Below are positions 37,626 through 46,306 of a stretch of 64,000 bases of DNA, in pieces (positions within the stretch are counted from its first letter, which is position 1; the number at the start of each line of letters is the position of its first letter). The notes beneath the pieces are model-generated. The model did no database searches. It saw only the letters and a list, made by a program, of their open reading frames with translations, and was not told the origin of the DNA. The translations under genes and the position numbers were made by a program. Origin of the DNA: Sulfurovum indicum (GTDB lineage Bacteria > Campylobacterota > Campylobacteria > Campylobacterales > Sulfurovaceae); NCBI RefSeq assembly GCF_014931715.1, contig NZ_CP063164.1, positions 1,860,001 to 1,924,000 of the forward strand, read 5' to 3'.

Positions 37626-39074
37626 TCAGCAGATCACGACAGATTTGATCTCTGTAAACTCTTCAAGTGCCCATCTTGGGCCTTCTCTCCCCACTCCGGA
37701 GAGTTTCGAACCACCGTAAGGCTGCACATCAAAACGGAGTGTCGGAATATCATTAATGACCACTCCTCCACACGCTGCATCATCAATGAAACACTGTGTC
37801 ATTTTCAGATCATTGGTAAAGATAGAGAACTGAAGTCCGTACGGAGAATCATTCATCTTCTTCACTGCTGTTTCATAATCCGGTACTGCAACCAGACTCA
37901 CAATAGGAGCGAAGACCTCTTCACAGATGATCTTCATCTCGTCAGTCACATCTGCCATCACAGTCGGAGGGAAGATACCCTCTACCTCCTCTCCCCCGGC
38001 AACCACTTTTGCCCCTTCATTCTTGGCTGAAGCCACCCAGCTTTTGGCTCTATGCCTCGATTCCTCATCTATCAGCGGTCCCATGAAGGTATCCTCTTCA
38101 TACGGAGAACCGACTTTGAGTTTTTTTGTCTCTTTTGCGAGCAATTCTGCAAATACCTCATAAACTTCCTCATGAACATAGATACGCTGCAGTGAGATAC
38201 ATACCTGTCCGGAATTGTAAAAGGCACCATATGCACAACGTGCTGCTGCAAGTTCCAGGTCTGCACTCTTATCGATATAGGTTGCTGCATTTCCTCCAAG
38301 CTCCAGGCTCACTTTTTTAATCCCTGCCTGCGACATAATGATCTTTCCTACAGGTACAGAGCCGGTAAAGCTGATAACCCTTGGTATTGGACTTTTGACC
38401 AGTGTCGAGCCGACTTCTGCATCACCGTAAACCACAGAGAGCGCATCTTTGACTGCATATTCGGAATCAACAAAAAGTTTTGCCAGCATATACGCTGTCA
38501 TCGGTGCTTCAGGAGTTGGTTTTAACACAACGGTATTTCCCGCACCCAAAGCCGGAGCGATCTTGTGCGCCACAAGATTGAGCGGAAAATTGAATGGCGT
38601 AATACAGGCTACTACTCCCACAGGCTCCCGTTTAAAATAGGCCATTGTCTTCTTCCCGCTGGGCATTATATCTGTAGGAATGGTCTCGCCATGAAGATTT
38701 GCCAACTCCAGTGCCGTCAGCTTGATAGTCTCAGCACAACGCTCCACTTCAATACGTGAGAAGGTGATCGGTTTGGCTACTTCTTTTGAGAGCATCATTG
38801 CAAAATTCTCTTTCTCTTCTGTCAGACGCCTGACCACATCCTCCAGCCATAAAATACGCTGGGAGAGAGGAGATGCCGCGGCTGTTTTACTCGCATCTTT
38901 GGCAATATGCAGTGCTTTTGTCGTATCATCCGCATCACATAGAGGCGCAGTGGATACAATAGTGCCGTCATAAGGACTTTTGCGTTCTGTTCTAAGTGTT
39001 TTGGTCGCTTCAGTCGATCCGAAAAAGATCTTTGCCTCTGCCACATTGCTTTTTGAGTCAAATATTCCAAACAT
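37626..39074 (-). CDS. NAD(P)-dependent aldehyde dehydrogenase
   Basis: The 482 residues, from MFGIFDSKSN, form an ALDH with SLELGGNAA (Glu) and YNSGQVCISLQ (catalytic Cys). The C-terminal PYGGSKLSGVGREGPRWALE is typical. It resembles lactaldehyde / non-phosphorylating glyceraldehyde-3-phosphate dehydrogenases more than betaine aldehyde enzymes. The longer frame adds 44 residues of promoter-like A+T-rich sequence and was rejected. The substrate is unknown. Confidence 0.87.
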   Translation of the reverse strand: MFGIFDSKSNVAEAKIFFGSTEATKTLRTERKSPYDGTIVSTAPLCDADDTTKALHIAKDASKTAAASPLSQRILWLEDVVRRLTEEKENFAMMLSKEVAKPITFSRIEVERCAETIKLTALELANLHGETIPTDIMPSGKKTMAYFKREPVGVVACITPFNFPLNLVAHKIAPALGAGNTVVLKPTPEAPMTAYMLAKLFVDSEYAVKDALSVVYGDAEVGSTLVKSPIPRVISFTGSVPVGKIIMSQAGIKKVSLELGGNAATYIDKSADLELAAARCAYGAFYNSGQVCISLQRIYVHEEVYEVFAELLAKETKKLKVGSPYEEDTFMGPLIDEESRHRAKSWVASAKNEGAKVVAGGEEVEGIFPPTVMADVTDEMKIICEEVFAPIVSLVAVPDYETAVKKMNDSPYGLQFSIFTNDLKMTQCFIDDAACGGVVINDIPTLRFDVQPYGGSKLSGVGREGPRWALEEFTEIKSVVIC

Positions 39075-39314
39075 TATAATACCTTTTATCCTTATAGTAA
39101 AATTGAATTGATTATAGCAAATTAGAAATAACTCAGGGTAACAAAAAGTTGTTTTTTTGATTTTCTCTGTTTCAATGTGTAGTGTTGCACTAGCTTTCTT
39201 TGCCAACCATTAAAAAAGGTAGCGTAAACACCTCTGTATACGTATAGTGTTGCCAGCATCCGCGTTAGAAGCATTCTCTTTCATATCCTGCATACTTCAC
39301 CGTCCCAAAGAGGA

Positions 39315-40175
39315 TCATTTCATTTGTGACCTTTTGGACAAAAAACTGTAAATTCCCAAAGAGACAATGATCAGTGCAATCCCGATAATCAGATAGAGTG
39401 CATATATCATTTGCGAATAATCATGCAAAGTAATCTTAAATACGACTATGAGTGCCTCGATAGAGAGAGCAATAATAATTGCAATAGAGAATTTAGTCAG
39501 TATGGTTGCATCCACATCTTCTTTGCTGTAGTTCTTAAAAAAAACCTCCCGTTCCAGAATCGTTTTGGCCAGATCAAAAATAGCCAACCCCAACGTAAGG
39601 GAGACAATAGGCTTAAAGAGCGTGTCCAGAGAAAAACTGCCATCTATGAAAATACCTTTGGCATATCCAAAAAGTGCATAGAGTACAGCAAAAAATGCAA
39701 AAGCCATCAGCGAAAAACCGACTGATTTGTAAAAAAATTTTGTAAAGGCGTTAAAGTCAGGATTCAACTCAACCAATCCAAGTCTTCCCAGAAGCGCAGA
39801 GAGTCTGAAATCAAGAAAAATATTCTTCTTACCTTCCTGTTTCATAACAGTGATACAGGTATGTCCGGTTGCTGAACTGATATAGGGTGCACTGATAGAA
39901 AACCTTTCATCTTTTTGGATCATTTTGCTGTTTACATAAGCACGATTCTTGCCCTTGGCAGAAAGCTCCTTTTTCTTTCTAAAAATATTTGCTTCAAGCT
40001 GTTTGAAATCAAGGTCAGTCACATAAACAAGTTCCAACGAAGGGAAGTTGTCAAAAAGCTTTTTATAATCAGAAGACTCCATAGATATGATAGAACCGTA
40101 ATTTTTCAAAGTTGTAATGATAAACTTTTCAATATCTGCTTTATTCTCTTCGTAAACACTGATAAACTCTTTCAT
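39315..40175 (-). CDS. PDC-sensor-like membrane protein
   Basis: Residues 1-135 of 286 look like a PDC/Cache-type sensor fold (FIITTLKNYGSIISMESSD, ISAPYISSATGHTCITVM, FLDFRLSALLGRLG). At least four membrane helices follow. There is no N-terminal anchor before the sensor part and no signalling output domain after the helices. A role in sensing is inferred; the output is unknown. The upstream region has a perfect 7-bp inverted repeat. Confidence 0.6.
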   Translation of the reverse strand: MKEFISVYEENKADIEKFIITTLKNYGSIISMESSDYKKLFDNFPSLELVYVTDLDFKQLEANIFRKKKELSAKGKNRAYVNSKMIQKDERFSISAPYISSATGHTCITVMKQEGKKNIFLDFRLSALLGRLGLVELNPDFNAFTKFFYKSVGFSLMAFAFFAVLYALFGYAKGIFIDGSFSLDTLFKPIVSLTLGLAIFDLAKTILEREVFFKNYSKEDVDATILTKFSIAIIIALSIEALIVVFKITLHDYSQMIYALYLIIGIALIIVSLGIYSFLSKRSQMK

Positions 40176-40543
40176 TCCTACTCCTATTCAAACCACCTGT
40201 CGGCAGGTATCTATTCATCCCTTATTGGAAAAGACCATATAGTAAAAAAATATTACAGTCCTACACATTTTTTTCTATAAACAAGCTATCCTTTGTCATA
40301 TATTCCTATGACATTAGTATAGACAATAAATATTATAATTTGTACAAATTTATGATCAATATTTAATCAATCTTTAACGTCTTGCATTACTGTGCATCAC
40401 ATAAGGTATAACGTTACAGAAAAAAAAGATGCTAAATTGAAAATAAAATTATTATATAGTCTGTCTGTACGATAAAAATAAAAAAGTTTTGGGGAATTTT
40501 GTGAATTTTTGCAGAAGTCATCAGAAAAATTTCCTGAAAAAAA
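40176..40543. other. 368-bp intergenic region after the nap operon
   Basis: Very A+T-rich and without a convincing gene. Its left part carries the promoter and operator-like palindrome of the PDC gene. The right part would contain the end of the long nap transcript; no clear terminator was found. Confidence 0.5.
40294..40321 (-). promoter_or_regulatory. Operator-like palindrome with -10, PDC gene
   Basis: TGTCATA-TATTCC-TATGACA (40294-40313) is a perfect inverted repeat placed just after a minus-strand TATACT (40321 to 40316). A repressor bound there would cover the start point. Confidence 0.4.
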
Positions 40544-40783
40544 TCAATCGCTGCGCTTGTCCTTCCTGGAACCTTGTTCACAATATTGTTTTTTAAGAAA
40601 AAACTTATAAACAATATCTTTGACCATTAAAAGAAGACAGTAAGCCCACAATACGTCAATGATAATGTTGTCTTGATAATCCAGTCCGTAACGCAGCAGC
40701 GGCCATCCGAAGAGGATGATGTACTTCATGTAGTAGAAGAAGAGGATACCTACACCATAGATCTCCCGAAGTAGTTTACGCAT
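40544..40783 (-). CDS. 79-residue membrane protein at end of nap operon
   Basis: The product has two hydrophobic stretches (GVGILFFYYMKYIILFGWPL and IIIDVLWAYCLLLMV) and a basic tail (KKQYCEQGSRKDKRSD). It starts 2 bp after the preceding small gene, so it is read as the last gene of the nap operon. No family was recognised. Confidence 0.55.
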   Translation of the reverse strand: MRKLLREIYGVGILFFYYMKYIILFGWPLLRYGLDYQDNIIIDVLWAYCLLLMVKDIVYKFFLKKQYCEQGSRKDKRSD

Positions 40784-40785
40784 CC

Positions 40786-41094
40786 TTAAGCCTGAAAGTT
40801 CGGTGTCCCATCCGCTGTATGGGTATCTCCATTTGCAATAGCTTCCTGCTCCGCTTCATATGCATTCATCTGCATGCGTACTTCATTGATCTGTTCAGGA
40901 GTAACATCTTCATCACTTGACCAAAGTACCTCAACCATGCCGTCATACTCTTTGCCAATCTCTTCGATTTTGTCTGCATACTCATAGACATCCATACAGA
41001 TAACAGGTTCTTCATCCTTCATTGTATCTGTAAGCTCAATATACCAGCGCCCCAAAGGACTTGTTTTGATCACTGACTCTATCATTCCTGCCAT
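40786..41094 (-). CDS. 102-residue acidic protein in nap operon
   Basis: A soluble, acidic protein without signal peptide (GRWYIELTDTMKDEEPVICM, then DEDVTPEQINEVRMQMNAYE). It lies 9 bp after napD. Cotranscription suggests a role in Nap assembly or cytosolic support; no family was recognised and nothing catalytic is visible. Confidence 0.6.
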   Translation of the reverse strand: MAGMIESVIKTSPLGRWYIELTDTMKDEEPVICMDVYEYADKIEEIGKEYDGMVEVLWSSDEDVTPEQINEVRMQMNAYEAEQEAIANGDTHTADGTPNFQA

Positions 41095-41103
41095 CTATTT
41101 CTC

Positions 41104-41463
41104 CTAAAACCCAAAATCTTTTTTCTTCAAATCACCATTATACACAATATCTTTTGCATCGATGGTATCATCATTGAGCATCGCAGGAACAGGATCCTGT
41201 TCATTGAGTTTTTTTATCTCTTCATCAAGCTGATCTTCCTGATAGGTCATCATCATATCTGCAGCCATGACATTTGGTGTTTTCTGGATCATGATCAGTT
41301 TTTCGATCTCCTCTTCTACACCTTCACCTTCTACTGTCAGAATAATTTTTCCTTTTTCTTTATCATGTAAATGATATTCACAGAAATCTGCATTTTTGAA
41401 GGTTTCGACCAGATCATCAATATACTGGGACATCGCTTGCACTACAATACTTGATACATTCAT
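41104..41463 (-). CDS. napD: NapD, NapA maturation chaperone
   Basis: NapD binds the twin-arginine signal of NapA and delays export until the molybdenum cofactor is in. The first 80 of 119 residues form the ferredoxin-like NapD fold (MNVSSIVVQAMSQYIDDLVE, KIILTVEGEGVEEEI, TPNVMAADMMMTYQ). The last 40 residues are a polar extension. Confidence 0.88.
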   Translation of the reverse strand: MNVSSIVVQAMSQYIDDLVETFKNADFCEYHLHDKEKGKIILTVEGEGVEEEIEKLIMIQKTPNVMAADMMMTYQEDQLDEEIKKLNEQDPVPAMLNDDTIDAKDIVYNGDLKKKDFGF

Positions 41464-41479
41464 TTTATTCTCCTATATT

Positions 41480-42439
41480 TTACTGTTTATTCAATTTCCA
41501 TACCATGACTGTATTGTCATCACTCGCCGAAAAAAGCTCATTTTCATTTTTGAAAATGATCACATTAAGTGTACTCTTTTGCCCTTTAAGTAACGCTATT
41601 TTTGACTTGCTGGATGTGTCATAAATAGAGATATTATTCCTTTCATCCATGGCAAATGCTACTTTTGAAGCAGATGGACTGAGCCCTGTAGCATAAATAA
41701 GAAAATTCCCTTTAATATAAGAACCTTTCCCTGTCTTCACATCATAGAGCGATCCTCTCTGATCCTGCCCGGCTCCCGAGACCATCCCGTTTTTAAAATC
41801 TACCTTATAGACATTGTCAACATTTTGTCCTTCAAGCGTTTTAATAATCTTGCCTGTTTTGATATCTACAACACTCAGGACCCCACTTTCGCAAGAGAAT
41901 ACCACCTGACTTTTGTCCTCATTCATTGCAAAGTCAGAGAATTTTGATTCACTTAATTGTTTCCTGTAAAGCTCTTTTCTTGTTTTAAGATCATAGAGTG
42001 CCACTTCATTGCTCAGATAACCAAATAGCATATGATCTTGATCTACAAACCGTGCCTTGATCAAAGGTTTTTTATTTTCAGGGCTGATCACCTGTATAGT
42101 CTCATTGTTCTCATGAATGAAAAGATTTGCATATCCTCCTATCCCGCTATCACTAAGCAGAAGATACTTTTCACCTATCACGTCGGTACTCATGATCCTT
42201 GCTGGCATCATATCTCCCATGAAATCTTTAACATTCGGAATGGAAATCTCTTTTATCTTCTTTATCTCCGGTACGGTATAAACCTCAATATGTCCCATAT
42301 CTGTAGCAACTACAAGGCGCCCGTTATCATAGACCATATCTTTAGCTGTACCATTAAGGTCGATCATTGCTGCAGGATCATAACTCTCCACAGCAAAAAG
42401 ATCTATACTCATATAAAGTAACAATAACAGCTTTTTCAC
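41480..42439 (-). CDS. napL: NapL, periplasmic beta-propeller of Nap system
   Basis: A 319-residue secreted protein with a short signal peptide (MKKLLLLLYMSIDLFAVES). WD40-like blades run through the body, ending KSTLNVIIFKNENELFSASD and DNTVMVWKLNKQ. napL is typical of Campylobacterota nap operons; its role is unsettled but not required in every species. The start codon overlaps the stop of the acidic upstream gene (ATGA). Confidence 0.82.
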   Translation of the reverse strand: MKKLLLLLYMSIDLFAVESYDPAAMIDLNGTAKDMVYDNGRLVVATDMGHIEVYTVPEIKKIKEISIPNVKDFMGDMMPARIMSTDVIGEKYLLLSDSGIGGYANLFIHENNETIQVISPENKKPLIKARFVDQDHMLFGYLSNEVALYDLKTRKELYRKQLSESKFSDFAMNEDKSQVVFSCESGVLSVVDIKTGKIIKTLEGQNVDNVYKVDFKNGMVSGAGQDQRGSLYDVKTGKGSYIKGNFLIYATGLSPSASKVAFAMDERNNISIYDTSSKSKIALLKGQKSTLNVIIFKNENELFSASDDNTVMVWKLNKQ

Positions 42440-42777
42440 ACAAGCTCCTCTACTGTCTCCAGTATAAATGCAGCGATCTTCTCCTCGTCATGCTGACTTC
42501 TTATACCATAAAGATCGATCTCCGAAGCAAAGAAGTTATCAAACATTTCTTTATTGTCACCCAACCTCTGTATCAGTTCATGCATCTTCTCTTCATTTAA
42601 AAGTTTCTGGATAGGTTCTGCTATATAAATAACAAAATTAAACTCATCTGCATCAAATTCAAACTCTTCAGAGTCATAGTCCTCTTCATTCTCATCCACG
42701 TTCAGGAGATGTCTTAATTCCAACTCTTTATCTTCGAGTTTTTCAAAAATCTTCGGATACTTTTCACTCAAATTCAT
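42436..42777 (-). CDS. 113-residue acidic helical protein between napF and napL
   Basis: A very acidic soluble protein (NVDENEEDYDSEEFEFDADE) that has no signal peptide and no Cys. It overlaps napF by 14 bp and napL by 4 bp (ATGA), so its translation is probably coupled on both sides. Its N-terminal LSEKYPKIFEKLEDKELEL region could be a coiled helix. No family was recognised. Confidence 0.62.
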   Translation of the reverse strand: MNLSEKYPKIFEKLEDKELELRHLLNVDENEEDYDSEEFEFDADEFNFVIYIAEPIQKLLNEEKMHELIQRLGDNKEMFDNFFASEIDLYGIRSQHDEEKIAAFILETVEELV

Positions 42778-43312
42778 TACTTACCTCTTCTTCTGTTTTA
42801 GTTTCGACTTCATAGGTCAGATAACTGATTGCCTGTGTTGGACAACGGGCCATACAGAATCCGCATCCGGTACATCGTTCATCATCTATCACGGGATTAA
42901 ACAATCCGTTAAAAAGAATAGCATCATCGATACAAGGTTCTTTGCATGCACTGCAAATTACACCATGATGTGCGACACATGCTTCCAAAGAGATACGGAA
43001 TACGGCATTCAACTGCTCTGCATTGTGCCGATTCTCCAAAGAGAGAACACCCTCTGGACAGATATTGGCACATTCGTCACAGAACGTACACCCGTTTTGA
43101 TTAAAAGCAAGTGCTGGTGTACCATCCTCTCCAATAAAAATAATCTTCTCATCACAAGAAGTGACACAGGCTTTATTTTCACACTCTGGACACTTGTTCT
43201 GAAAAGCAGATTCGCTTTCACCATAGGGTGGTCTCACCAAAAGAGGAGACTCCTCCCTGGTTTGACTCAGTGGTTTTGCAAAAGATCTGAAAAAATCTCT
43301 TCGGTTTGCCAC
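42764..43312 (-). CDS. napF: NapF, cytoplasmic polyferredoxin
   Basis: NapF supports NapA cofactor insertion or redox in the cytoplasm. The 182 residues have four Cys-rich cluster segments: CPECENKACVTSC, CTFCDECANIC, the atypical CVAHHGVICSACKEPC and CTGCGFCMARC. The N-terminal MANRRDFFRSFAK contains an RR but no hydrophobic export region follows. Its start overlaps the NapB stop by 1 bp. Confidence 0.9.
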   Translation of the reverse strand: MANRRDFFRSFAKPLSQTREESPLLVRPPYGESESAFQNKCPECENKACVTSCDEKIIFIGEDGTPALAFNQNGCTFCDECANICPEGVLSLENRHNAEQLNAVFRISLEACVAHHGVICSACKEPCIDDAILFNGLFNPVIDDERCTGCGFCMARCPTQAISYLTYEVETKTEEEVSNEFE

Positions 43313-44280
43313 TATTGAACACCCTCGTTCATTGCATCTGCAAGTGATGAATGTGATTTAAACTTCTCTGTCAGGCCATCAGGCTGGAATGTATTTCCTA
43401 CAACAGGATCAACTTTCGCCTGCGGTGCGTGACATTGTGAACAGTTAAATCTACCTTGGTAGAGTGTATCCATTCTCTTCGCTTTTGCGATCTTGATATC
43501 ACCCACGTTTCCAAGCTCACCTTTCAGTCCGACTACTTTACCCTCTTTGACCAATTCACCATTCTTCAGTACTGTTTCCGGTCTGTAGTTTGTAAAGTGA
43601 GATACAGGGATCGCAGTAGCTCCTACAGCTTTGGCACTTTCAGGCATATGACACCCAAGACACTGGTTATTGTCTTTTTTGATCGGCAATAATCCTTCTA
43701 CAGAGTGAGGGATCATCGGCGGTGCATTTACATATGCTCTTTCAAACTTTGTGGATGATCCAGGTGCAGGACGGCTATAGTCTGTTACCTCAGGCTTCAC
43801 TGTGTCTTCAGAATAGAGGTCTACTTTTCTAAGTCCTAATGCTTCTTCACTTACCACTTTTTTATTTCCAAGATCTTCTTTACTGATTCTTTTTGGATCA
43901 CAGGCAGACTCATTGATATTGATTACAGATGCTTTTGCAACTGCAGCTGCGGCTGCATGCTCTGTCGCAACATTTGTCGGTATTCCTGCTCCACCTTTGA
44001 TTGCTGCTGCCATTGCTTTCATATCTGCATCTGAAAGTGAAGCGACCTGACCTTTCATCAATCCTTTCATTGCACCACCGTAAGTGCCATTCTTATACCC
44101 TTTAAGTGCAATAAGGATATCAGCCTCACTCATATCTTTCACGATCTTGGATTTACCCATTGCCTTTTTTTCAAAATGCTGTCCGTGGCATCCGGCACAG
44201 GCAGCCAAACTAGCCCCATAAAGTGCAGAGGCACCAAGCAGTGACCCCAGAGCCAATAGTTTCATTGTTCTTTTCATCAT
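43312..44280 (-). CDS. napB: Cytochrome c553-NapB fusion (triheme)
   Basis: Residues 1-98 (signal peptide, then CAGCH at Cys28/Cys31/His32 and a short class I cytochrome) are about 60 percent identical by eye to the free cytochrome next door. An Ala-rich linker (109-116) follows. Residues about 120-322 are diheme NapB, with CLGCH (207-211) and CSQCH (280-284), the HSVEGLLPIKKDNNQCLGCH region and conserved His229 (VSHF). NapB carries electrons from NapGH to NapA; the extra heme may extend the relay. Typical NapB has two hemes and no such domain. Confidence 0.9.
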   Translation of the reverse strand: MMKRTMKLLALGSLLGASALYGASLAACAGCHGQHFEKKAMGKSKIVKDMSEADILIALKGYKNGTYGGAMKGLMKGQVASLSDADMKAMAAAIKGGAGIPTNVATEHAAAAAVAKASVININESACDPKRISKEDLGNKKVVSEEALGLRKVDLYSEDTVKPEVTDYSRPAPGSSTKFERAYVNAPPMIPHSVEGLLPIKKDNNQCLGCHMPESAKAVGATAIPVSHFTNYRPETVLKNGELVKEGKVVGLKGELGNVGDIKIAKAKRMDTLYQGRFNCSQCHAPQAKVDPVVGNTFQPDGLTEKFKSHSSLADAMNEGVQ

Positions 44281-44292
44281 CTTCCTCTCCTC

Positions 44293-44580
44293 TTATTTTT
44301 TGATCTCGGCTGCTATAGCCTCGATCGCAGCATCGTCAAGGCCTTTTACCTGACCTGCCATCATTCCTTTCATTGGACCGCCATAAGTACCGTCTTGGTA
44401 TCCTTTTAACGCTGCAATGATATCTTCTTTTGACATCTCTTTGACAATCTTGGATTTACCCAGAGCAGCTTTTTCAAAGCCTGTGCCGTGACATCCTGTA
44501 CATTTTGCTACCACATTGGCATACAATGCTGAAGATGCCAACAACGAACCTACTGCAATTACTTTTATCATTTTATTCAT
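44293..44580 (-). CDS. Small c553-type cytochrome in nap operon
   Basis: A 95-residue periplasmic monoheme cytochrome with signal peptide (MIKVIAVGSLLASSALYAN) and CTGCH. Its body (GKSKIVKEMSKEDIIAALKG) is very similar to the N-terminal domain of the NapB fusion. It lies between napH and napB, an unusual place, and suggests a tandem duplication followed by fusion of one copy. Confidence 0.88.
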   Translation of the reverse strand: MNKMIKVIAVGSLLASSALYANVVAKCTGCHGTGFEKAALGKSKIVKEMSKEDIIAALKGYQDGTYGGPMKGMMAGQVKGLDDAAIEAIAAEIKK

Positions 44581-44674
44581 TCTTCACTCCTTTTATTATT
44601 TTTTATTTGAGAAAAGGAACCAGGTCCCTTTTCAACTTCTCTCACCCAAGTTTCATCCTTGATTCAGGAACAAA

Positions 44675-45478
44675 TTACTTTTTTCCGAATGACCGGATAC
44701 TGAATTCAAGTGCATCATCTCCGCACACATCGATACAGCGGCCGCAATTGGTACACTCTCCGTCAGTGACCGATACACTCTCTTTATTTACCATCCATAA
44801 AACCTGATTTTCGGGACAGACTATTTTACATTCCATACAGTTCGTACATGCCTCATGATCGTGCTTGACACGAACAAGACTTGTTTTCCCTATAAGTGAA
44901 TAAGCTGCTCCCAAAGGGCATACATGCCCGCACCATCCGTTCTTGACCCCAAAAAGATCGAACAGAAAGATAGCAACAATCACCGCAATACCGGCACCAA
45001 ATCCAAAGACGATCCCTCTTTGCATGATGGTGATCGGGCTTAAAACTTCAAATGCTGCTACTCCGACAATGGCTGAAACAATCAGCCCCAATACCATTAG
45101 CCAATAGCGTGCACTGCGTTTCAAGAAGCGATAATTAACCTCTTCTTTATCCAGATTCAGTTTGCGTCTGAGCCAGTTGGCAAGATCTGTCACCATATTG
45201 ATGGGACATACCCAGCTGCAAAAAGCCCTTCCTCCAACCACCATATAAAAAAGTGTAATGATCGCCGCACCCAGCAGCACATCCGCTCCCAATACGAATC
45301 CCGTGGCCAAAACCTGCAGGGTTGTATAAGGGTCTGCCAATGGAATAACACCGAACAGTACAGAAGAACCGAAAGTTCCTTCCAGAATATGCCAGCCATA
45401 AGCATTGGCACCAAAATAAAGGACCATCAGCAACACTTGCGTCACCCGTCTTAGAAGCAGGTATTTGAGATTTTTCAT
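44675..45478 (-). CDS. napH: NapH, membrane quinol dehydrogenase subunit
   Basis: NapH oxidises menaquinol with NapG. The 267 residues have four or more membrane helices, the cytoplasmic CxxxCP motifs CSWVCPIN and CGHVCPLG, and two C-terminal [4Fe-4S] motifs CTNCMECKIVCP and CTNCGRCIDVC. Its start overlaps the napG stop by 1 bp. NapC is absent from the window, as expected when NapGH supply the electrons. Confidence 0.93.
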   Translation of the reverse strand: MKNLKYLLLRRVTQVLLMVLYFGANAYGWHILEGTFGSSVLFGVIPLADPYTTLQVLATGFVLGADVLLGAAIITLFYMVVGGRAFCSWVCPINMVTDLANWLRRKLNLDKEEVNYRFLKRSARYWLMVLGLIVSAIVGVAAFEVLSPITIMQRGIVFGFGAGIAVIVAIFLFDLFGVKNGWCGHVCPLGAAYSLIGKTSLVRVKHDHEACTNCMECKIVCPENQVLWMVNKESVSVTDGECTNCGRCIDVCGDDALEFSIRSFGKK

Positions 45479-46302
45479 CAGTACTCTACCTCCATATTCA
45501 GATAATCGGCTGCCTCTTTTTCACTGCGTTCAGTCTGAGTATGGATCTCTTTGGCATCTTTAATACGCTCTTGATCTTTTTTATCCCATCCTTTAACATA
45601 GTGACTGCCCGCTTTACCGGTCGAATACTCTATCGGGAGGACAAAGATCGCAGGCTCTTCAGTCACACAAGCCTTTTCACACAAGCCACACCCGGTACAG
45701 ACATCTGAATGTACTACAGGAAGCAGAAATGCATGTTTGCCTGTCCGTTCGTTCTTTGCATATTCCAGCGTGATCGCTTCATCCAGCAGAGGACAGGCTC
45801 TGTAGCACGCATCACACTGAATTCCCCAGAATGCGATACAGCTCTCTTTGTGTACCACAGCCAGACCCATACGTGCTTTGTTGATATCCAGTTCCTCTGT
45901 TTCATTCAGAAGACTCGGCATATCCAACGCTCCGGATGGGCAGACAGGTACACATGGAATATCATCACACATATAGCAGGGTACTTCTACCGGCTTGAAG
46001 AACGGTGTTCCGATCATCACATGATCACCGCCCTTTGCCATCTGCAGTGTACCGGGTCTTTTACTTCCATCTCTGTTCTTGTTACTTTCACGGTTAACAC
46101 ATGCTTCTGCACAAAGCCCACACTTGATGCACGCCTTGAGGAAGTCTTCTTCAGGAAGTGCACCCGGTGGTCTGAGCACCAACGGTGCAGCTTTGACCTC
46201 GTCACTGTATCCACTCCACAACAATCCACCAAGAGCCGTTAAGCCAACGCTTTGAAGGGTCGTTGCCATGAACTTTCGTCTGTTGTTGTCGGAGTTTGCC
46301 AT
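45478..46302 (-). CDS. napG: NapG, periplasmic Fe-S quinol dehydrogenase subunit
   Basis: NapG passes electrons from NapH to NapB. The 274 residues begin with a twin-arginine signal (NNRRKFMATTLQSVGLTALG). Four cluster motifs follow: CIKCGLCAEAC, CYMCDDIPCVPVC, CIAFWGIQCDACYRAC and CTGCGLCEKAC. It lies 4 bp after the napA stop. Confidence 0.94.
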   Translation of the reverse strand: MANSDNNRRKFMATTLQSVGLTALGGLLWSGYSDEVKAAPLVLRPPGALPEEDFLKACIKCGLCAEACVNRESNKNRDGSKRPGTLQMAKGGDHVMIGTPFFKPVEVPCYMCDDIPCVPVCPSGALDMPSLLNETEELDINKARMGLAVVHKESCIAFWGIQCDACYRACPLLDEAITLEYAKNERTGKHAFLLPVVHSDVCTGCGLCEKACVTEEPAIFVLPIEYSTGKAGSHYVKGWDKKDQERIKDAKEIHTQTERSEKEAADYLNMEVEY

Positions 46303-46306
46303 TTAC

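Noticed and set aside
37626-39206. Longer N-terminus of the aldehyde dehydrogenase
   Set aside because: The extra 44 residues are encoded by A+T-rich leader DNA and do not resemble ALDH proteins; an ATG at 39074 fits the family start.
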